64,000 bases of DNA from Viola odorata (Eukaryota; Streptophyta; Magnoliopsida; Malpighiales; Violaceae). This document shows, piece after piece, positions 58,140 to 64,000 of this stretch. The stretch covers positions 46,311,105 to 46,375,104 of the forward strand of contig OY829542.1 in assembly GCA_963691705.1 (NCBI GenBank), in the 5' to 3' direction. The position numbers and the translations under genes are program-made. A model generated the notes under the pieces. That model saw nothing but the letters and a program-made list of their open reading frames with translations, made no database searches and was not told where the DNA came from. Within the stretch, counting starts at the first letter, position 1. Each line of letters begins with the position of its first letter.

Positions 58140-59315
58140 TCAAACGTTACAGCTGGCTGCTGCACCAGTACCATTCTCAACCATTTCCACCCCAAAATTA
58201 AGATTTTTATTTCCATTATTCTCTATTTCTTCATCTTCATCTTTTTCCTCATTCTTCATTTTAACATACATTCCATAAACATAAGAACAAAACCCCCACC
58301 CGCAAAGCACCGTCGACACCGCCTTTACCCCACCAAACTCATCCCCATACACCACCACCCCTCCCACCACATTCACCGCCAGAAGCGCCGTCATACATAC
58401 CCCTCCGGTCAGCGACGACGTCAGAAACACCATCCCCGCCGTCCCCATAAAGCACATCTGCCACGTCACCACATTCCCCACCATCGTCGCCCAATAAACC
58501 CTCTCCCCGGCATCGAACACCTCCCTGCTCTCCTTCCCCATCTCGGCGAAACCGCCGTCGAACGCCATACCGACGGCGGCGAGCGCGGTGGCGGACGCCT
58601 CCATGACGAGCTGCATTTCCATCACCACCGCGTAGGTGTGCACGCTCCGGTAAACTTTCTCCATGACGGGGAGGTAGAGGGCGAAGAGGAGGCCGGCGCC
58701 GACGGTGGAGAGGAATCCGATGAAGTATTTGGATTTGGAGATGGAAGGGGATTTGTCGTGGGAGGAGGAGAGGGCGAGGAGGACGGAGGAGAGGGTGAGA
58801 AGGAGTACGGTGTTGAGGTTGTGGAAGGTGATGGATTGGTTGACGATGAGGGCGGAGAGGATGAGGGTGAAGATGAGCTGGGAGGAGAGGAGGAGGGAGG
58901 AGGTGGAGACGGGGAGGTAGGAGTTGCCCCAGGAGAAGAGGAGGTTGTTGAGGCCGAGGAGGAGGCCGATGAGGATGGAGAGGAGGAGGGTTTTTGGGGT
59001 GAAGGAGGAGAAGGGTGGTGGCTGGCCGTGGCTGCGACGGTTACGGCGGCGAGAGAGGTAGATGGGGAGGAGGAGGAGAGGGAAGCCGGCGGATTGGACC
59101 CATGTGGAGACCCAACGGGAGGAGCCCTTGTGGAGGAAGTAGAATTTGGAGAGGAGTGTTGAAGAGAGTGAGCCGAGAAAGAGTGACGAGAAATTTGCTG
59201 CCAAGAGGAATTTGTAGGACTTGTTCTTGCTGGATTTTTGATCTACCAGCTGTGTGGTAGTAGTTTCTTGTGTTGAGTTAATATTTGCATGATTAGTGTT
59301 GTTGCTATTGTTCAT
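58140..59315 (-). CDS. Purine permease (PUP family)
   Basis: A single-exon gene encoding 391 residues; PUP transporters are usually 350-390. PUPs are plant proton-coupled carriers of adenine, cytokinins and related compounds in plasma or internal membranes, within the drug/metabolite transporter superfamily. About ten hydrophobic segments can be seen, starting at FLLAANFSSLFLGSLSSTLL (residue 36). Family phrases include KFYFLHKGSSRWVSTWVQSA, GLLLGLNNLLFSWGNSYLPV, STSSLLLSSQLIFTLILSA, LFALYLPVMEKVYR, MEMQLVMEASATALAAVGM, VGNVVTWQMCFMGTAGM, and VYGDEFGGVKAVSTVLCGWG. N- and C-terminal tails are hydrophilic, the latter acidic (about 350-391). The start at 59315 is the first ATG of the frame. Coding GC is much higher than around it, producing long acidic antisense frames. 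Which PUP subgroup it belongs to was not decided. Confidence 0.92.
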   Translation of the reverse strand: MNNSNNTNHANINSTQETTTTQLVDQKSSKNKSYKFLLAANFSSLFLGSLSSTLLSKFYFLHKGSSRWVSTWVQSAGFPLLLLPIYLSRRRNRRSHGQPPPFSSFTPKTLLLSILIGLLLGLNNLLFSWGNSYLPVSTSSLLLSSQLIFTLILSALIVNQSITFHNLNTVLLLTLSSVLLALSSSHDKSPSISKSKYFIGFLSTVGAGLLFALYLPVMEKVYRSVHTYAVVMEMQLVMEASATALAAVGMAFDGGFAEMGKESREVFDAGERVYWATMVGNVVTWQMCFMGTAGMVFLTSSLTGGVCMTALLAVNVVGGVVVYGDEFGGVKAVSTVLCGWGFCSYVYGMYVKMKNEEKDEDEEIENNGNKNLNFGVEMVENGTGAAASCNV

Positions 59316-61200
59316 AATGACGATTATTGATGATGATGATGATGGTGATGATAGAGAGGAGGAGGAGGGGTTGGGATTTAGAAGGATTAATTAAGGGGTC
59401 ATGGGTCTTGTATTTGGTGGTTTGGAAGTGCAATATCTATTTGAAATGGAGTTGAAATTTTGTAGTTTTTTTTTTTTGTTGGGGGGGGGGGGGGGAGGGG
59501 GATGTATTGTGAGTGTTGATTAATTATGTCTATTTTAATCACTGGATTAGATTTTAAAGAAAGTTGAATATGCTAAAAAAATTATCTTAAACAAAGCTTA
59601 AATGGTATTTGATCATGGGGTATATACCTTTTCTTTTCTTCTTTTTCTAGACTCTCTTTTCTCTCTTTAAAATTACCACTAATAGAAATCACACTATGAC
59701 CTTAAGATTGTTTTATAAAAGGTGAATTGTTACCGTTAATAGAAATCAAACTAATTAATTACCTAAAGAATATTCAATCTCGAGATATTTTATAGAAAAT
59801 ATTACTATTAAATTGTAAAATTATTGGTGGATGTTTTTCGATTCATCATTTAATCAATCCACACATCAAATATGACTCATATTCCTAATTCAAGCGTTTC
59901 TACTTAGGTGGAGCTTAAACATCATCTAGGATTAGGTTTTCTTTTATCTATTTGAACCAAATCCTAATTAATCAAGGACTGGCTTCTAATCTAAGAAATT
60001 AGCTAGACTATATACTAGAAAACTCACAATTTATGTAAATAGGGTTTCTGGCAGTAAGTAGTATGGTATATAATAGTGTGATCTATGAGGTTTTGGGTGT
60101 CTAGCTAGCTTAGGGCCTACGAAATTTGGAGAGGGATTATCAATCAATGCCTATGCAGATTTATTTGCTTTGGCCTAGTATTTATAATTAGACTAGTAAT
60201 TAAATGGAGATAATGGGTATTAGGTGAAAATAATAAATGATCAACCCAAAATGGAAAATAAAATTAGAAAAAGAAGAAGAGGGTCATGTCACGTGGATGA
60301 GAAGATTGAGATAAAACTATTAGAGATGGATCAGATTTGTTTTGTACGTTTCTTACTTGGGTTGGGTGATTGGGAAACTTGGACAAATGGCATTGAGTCA
60401 GAGAAATTGTACAGATGGAGTGCCAGATTGTGTTTTGAAACGGCTAACTTTGACTGGGCTTATCCTTTCTTTCTCTCTTTTTTTAGTATACTATGTTATT
60501 TTGGAGTGACAGATTGTGTTTTGATGATATTGTATGTTTGAAAATATTAAAATATAATATTTATGTAAAAAAAATATTTCACTATTTTTCGTATAGTATA
60601 ATTGTTATAATAATGTTTTTAAAAATATGATTAATATAATTTTTACTATAATGTTTAAATTATATTGTAGGTAACATATTTGTATTGTTATTGATGTTCT
60701 AATATAGGTGTCGACGGAAAAAAATTATATTAATTATGAAATAATTAATTTTAAGCTCTTAGAATTAAAACAATTTTAACTCAATTAAGTAAATTACTTT
60801 TATAAATTAAAATTTTAATATTTAAAATAATTTTTCATATTATTTTTATTTAAATTCTCCTTTTAATTATTTAAAAACAACCACTAATAAATTTTTCTTT
60901 AAAGATTCAAACTCAATAAAAAAATAATTATGATTATAATTTATTAAAAGGGAGAATTTTGTTGCTGTATTTGTCTTTTATTTTTTTCTTCTTTTCATAA
61001 TAATATCATATTTTATTATCTTTTGAAAGAAAAAATATGCTTTCTTAATATGTTGGATTAGAATAATAATAGTAGTAATAGTTATTAGTCATGAAACTAT
61101 TATTACTATTATAAATAAATAAACTATTCCAATTTTAAAAATTAACCAAGATGAAAAAGAAAATAAAAAAATAAGATGAGGAAAGAATTATTTTGCAAAC
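59316..61200. other. Intergenic region upstream of the purine permease
   Basis: Starts with a GATGAT-rich and purine-rich leader for the permease (59320-59380) and a poly-G tract near 59480-59500. The rest is AT-rich. The plus frame 60224-60541 (105 codons) has no family signature and I do not call it a gene. Confidence 0.45.
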
Positions 61201-61441
61201 ATCGACACTCATTGACGAAGACATTGAAGAGGAGCAAAAAAACTAAAAAAAGTAGTAGTTTTCCTTTTTCAAAACTAAAAAAAAAAAGAAAAAAAAAGCT
61301 ATCAACTGCAAAAATAGGATACCCTAGCCACCGTTAGGCAGACCCCCTCCGGCCAGCCCACTGCTACCGGAGTCCTCAAAATACCAGCTGCCCACTGCAG
61401 TTGGTGTAAAATATCCACCTGTTCGCATCATTTAGTCGGTA

Positions 61442-62779
61442 ATGGCGCCAGGTAGGGAGTCGTTGGGCACGAAGAGGGAGTCGTCGTCGGCAGTGACATA
61501 TTACGTGGAGAATCTTCCGTTGCACATGAATCATCGGGCTCTTCGATACTTAGCCTCGCAACGGTGGAGATTGCCTCCGTGTGGTAGGGTTATGGACGTG
61601 TTCATCCCGCCAAGGAAAAATAGAAGTGGGAAACGGTTTGGGTTCATTCGTTTCGACCGGGTAGTGAATAGAATTGACATGGAATTGGCGCTGGATCGTC
61701 AATGTATAGGTGCTTCAGCCATCAGGGCAAACATAGCTAGGCCAGCCTCACAAGTTTTGAGGTCGGAGGTAGGGAGGACAGCGCGTCGCAGCCAAGAAGA
61801 CCCTGGGAAGCGCCGACAGTTCAAACGGGACACGGACGGTCAGGCTCGACCGGAAGTTGGTCAGGTACCAAGTCGGGATCAAGTGCAGGAGACAGTAGAG
61901 AAGGTAGAGAAGGTCCAACCGCTAGCCAAGGACGTGGAAGTTGACGCTCAGGAAGGGGAATTGATTGAGATTTCGGTTCCGGCAGAAAATAGAGATTGGT
62001 TAGCGAGGAGCGTGGTTGGAGTTCTTCGTAAGATAGAGGATATCCCAGATGTTAGGGAGCTTTTGCTTGAGTTGGGTTGGTTTTGTGAGACCAGAATCCT
62101 AAGGAGGGGATTGATCTGGGTAGAGTTTGAAAAACAGGAGGACGTGGAGAAAGCACTCGCTAACACTTCAGAGGAATTTAGCCGTGTGTTTTCCAAGGTG
62201 GTTCCTTGGACCGAGGGTCTATCTAAGGTGGGCAGATTGTGCTGGGTTCAATGCTCGGGGATCCCAGTACAAAGTTGGGGCCTAGAGACCTTTGAGAAGT
62301 TAGGAGCGCAGTGGGGGAAAGTAGTGGCAGTGGACGATTGCACTCTAGCTCGGAAGAGGTTTGACGTGGCAAGGATCCTCATATCGACTGATCAGCCACA
62401 TATAAAAGGTACGATTCGGGCAAGATTGGAGAACAAAGTCCATTTAATTGATTGTCATGAGGAACCAATGCAGGGGATGATCTCCAATGTTGATTGGAAA
62501 CTAGGAGTGGAGTCAGCGGAGGAGGACTCGGATAAGGAAACGTACGCTGAGGGCTTTGAGGAGAAGGAGGGGGCTGATCCGAGGGAAAAAGACCAGCAGA
62601 GTGAGGTTAAGGAAACGCCCCTAACAGAGATGGAATCTCGGGAACCAGTTGAGAGAGAATTGGGTGTTTTTCCTTTGGTTACAACGAGAAAAAAAGAGAG
62701 GAAAACCAAGCAGATTATGGTAGAGACGGGCAACCTACTTCGGCCAACACATCACAGGAGTATTTCAGGTAGAGGATAG
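61442..62779 (+). CDS. LINE ORF1 protein with RNA recognition motif
   Basis: An uninterrupted frame of 445 codons. Near the N-terminus is an RNA recognition motif: TYYVENLPLHM (residues 19-29, RNP2-like) and RSGKRFGFIRFDRV (61-74, with the RNP1 pattern GKRFGFIRF). A basic, Q/R-rich linker follows (110-165), then the plant DUF4283-like part: VGVLRKIEDIPDVRELLLE, LIWVEFEKQEDVEKAL, LCWVQCSGIPVQSWGLETF and DDCTLARKRFDVARILI. It ends with an acidic, K-rich tail. ORF1 proteins of such LINEs bind the element's RNA; no zinc knuckle is visible. Start is the first ATG in a GTAATGGCG context. An open ORF1 beside a broken ORF2 suggests a moderately young element. Confidence 0.88.
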   Translation: MAPGRESLGTKRESSSAVTYYVENLPLHMNHRALRYLASQRWRLPPCGRVMDVFIPPRKNRSGKRFGFIRFDRVVNRIDMELALDRQCIGASAIRANIARPASQVLRSEVGRTARRSQEDPGKRRQFKRDTDGQARPEVGQVPSRDQVQETVEKVEKVQPLAKDVEVDAQEGELIEISVPAENRDWLARSVVGVLRKIEDIPDVRELLLELGWFCETRILRRGLIWVEFEKQEDVEKALANTSEEFSRVFSKVVPWTEGLSKVGRLCWVQCSGIPVQSWGLETFEKLGAQWGKVVAVDDCTLARKRFDVARILISTDQPHIKGTIRARLENKVHLIDCHEEPMQGMISNVDWKLGVESAEEDSDKETYAEGFEEKEGADPREKDQQSEVKETPLTEMESREPVERELGVFPLVTTRKKERKTKQIMVETGNLLRPTHHRSISGRG

Positions 62780-62974
62780 TGAGGTTCTTAGTATGAACAG
62801 GTTGCGCGAGGCGATTATGGTGGAAACAGATACATGGGGAATTGGACGCATTATGTCAATCACTAATCAGGTAAATGAGGACGCTCTACGTATTTTTGAT
62901 CGAGAGAGGGTTGGAGAGGAAGTGGGAAATGTTCGAAGTTAGGTTGTGGGAGGGGTGGGTTCTACAGTAGTCCA

Positions 62975-64000
62975 ATGGTGCACATCTTTTCGTGGAACTG
63001 TAGAGGTCTTTTGTCGAGTAGGAAGCAACGCTTCATCAAAAATATGTTTCGGGGTGATTAGGTGCCGTTTTGCCTCCTGCAAGAGAGTAAAAGGGACGTG
63101 GTGGATGACTTCCTTATACATGGGTTAGGGGGGACAATGATACTAAATGGGCTTCTGCGCCGGCGGTAGGTAGATCAGGGGGGTTGATTTAGATGTGGGA
63201 TTCTAAAGCTTTTCAGTTGGATCATTCGGAGGTGGGGAACAAGTATATCTGGCTTGAGGGTGAGCTCACTGAGAATCATTTGAGGTGTGTTGTTTTGAAT
63301 GTATATGCTCCTAACACTGCTGCGCTCCGTGAGCAGCTGTGGGAGTCGTTGGGTTCGAAAATAGAGAGTTCGAGTCACCCTGTGTTGGTTGCAGGTGACT
63401 TTAATGAGATCTTGACCCCGTCCGACCGCTTACATGGAGGAGGTTACTCGAAGGGTATGATGGATTTCCAAAGTTGGGTAGACCGTTGTAGGCTGTAAGA
63501 CATACCGCTGGTTGGTAGGCGGTTTACTTGGTCGAATACCATTAGCAGGAGCAAGATAGATAGAGTGTTCGTGCAGGCTGGTTGGCTCGGTTGTATTCAG
63601 CATTGCGAGCTTTCGGCCCTTGACAAGAATGGGTCAGATCATGCGCCTCTGATCCTTCGTCGGGATAAGATGGATGGGGGCCGAAGCCGTTCCGAGACCA
63701 AGCGGTCTGGTGGGAAGACAATGAGTTCAGAAAATTGGTAGAGGGATGGTGGTTGGAGGCAGGAGCTGAATTTCCTGGGAACTTCAGTGTGGTCCGTAAA
63801 ATGCGATTCTTGAAGAAGAGAATTCTCTTTTGGAATAGGGAAATGTATGGCAACGTTGAGACTAGCCTGAGAGATCTTCAGGCTAGTTATGAGGCAATGG
63901 ATCGCAGGGCGGATGACCGCCCCATAAATCAGGCGGAGCAGGAAGAGTTTTCCACCATTCGCAGTAAGTTATGGGAACAACAGGATCGGGTGGATAGATT
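62975..64000 (+). pseudogene. LINE ORF2, endonuclease domain, broken and cut by the window end
   Basis: From ATG at 62975 it reads MVHIFSWNCRGL, the start of an AP-type endonuclease; CLLQESK near 63070 holds the catalytic glutamate. VVLNVYAP (63291), VAGDFNEIL (63390), SKIDRVFV (63552) and SDHAPLIL (63637) are the other conserved endonuclease motifs, with the last carrying the catalytic DH pair. It is broken by TAG at 63059, a frameshift near 63130, TAG at 63190, TAA at 63496 and a frameshift near 63670. After that the frame reads openly to the edge (WWEDNEFRKLVEGWW onward), where reverse transcriptase would follow. This copy cannot drive its own transposition. Confidence 0.88.

Larger units (their letters stand above)
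61280..64000 (+). mobile_element. L1-type LINE with RRM ORF1, 5' part (continues past the window)
   Basis: A GC-rich block starting within 61200-61320, just after an A-rich stretch, with a short leader, ORF1 (61442-62779) and ORF2 from 62975 that runs to the window edge. Gene order and domain content fit plant L1 LINEs. The 5' target duplication cannot be checked because the 3' end lies outside. Confidence 0.85.

Noticed and set aside
58638..59162. Plus-strand open frame of 174 codons, very rich in E and G
   Set aside because: It lies antisense within the purine permease gene and comes from the GC-rich coding strand lacking T-rich stops; no family signature.
60224..60541. 105-codon open frame
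   Set aside because: No recognisable family, AT-rich intergenic setting, ends in a hydrophobic run from T-rich sequence.

Overview
This is a repeat-rich stretch of a plant nuclear genome, almost certainly eudicot. The evidence is intron-containing plant genes (a GT92 galactan synthase pair, a Ycf3-interacting chloroplast protein, a purine permease), an AT-rich background, and plant retrotransposon lineages (Ogre/Tat and Athila Ty3/gypsy, RRM-type L1 LINE). The species cannot be named from the sequence. One 200-base assembly gap lies at 8198-8397.

Layout. 1-6708 is the 3' end of a long-LTR Ogre/Tat-type element: a 3' untranslated region full of short tandem repeats, a foldback at the LTR junction, and a 3.8-kb LTR. 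It sits inside a decayed Athila pol fragment (6709-8110). 8398-15280 holds two tandem copies of a GALS-type glycosyltransferase gene; the first is incomplete and broken beside the gap, the second is intact. 15.8-20.7 kb holds a degenerate 110-bp minisatellite, a short telomere-like array, a Pack-MULE carrying a homeobox-gene fragment, and a small pogo/Lemi1-like element. 22.2-26.5 kb holds two intact minus-strand genes: an uncharacterised plant protein and Y3IP1 with six exons.

27.1-40.2 kb is a mosaic of Tat-lineage material: a plus-strand extra ORF and a minus-strand gag with no pol between them, LTR pieces, and a reverse-oriented Ogre-like solo LTR (34706-39569) that itself carries a 1.7-kb non-autonomous hAT element. 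41968-56207 is a 14.2-kb hAT transposon with an 8-bp target duplication. Its transposase is broken by stops, and a doubly truncated Ogre element (LTR, PBS, ORF1, gag, protease) of about 10.7 kb lies within it. 58140-59315 is an intact purine permease gene on the minus strand. From about 61.3 kb to the window end there is an L1-type LINE with an intact RRM-containing ORF1 and a broken ORF2 endonuclease.

The host genes do not form a pathway: they act in pectin galactan synthesis (Golgi), photosystem I assembly (thylakoid) and nucleobase/cytokinin transport (membrane). The most notable points are the nested transposons dated relative to one another by target duplications, the gene-fragment-carrying MULE, a tRNA-like motif with compensating stem changes shared by two hAT elements, and the opposed Tat-type ORFs without pol. 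I saw no clearly new biological system, but several of these structures are worth checking.
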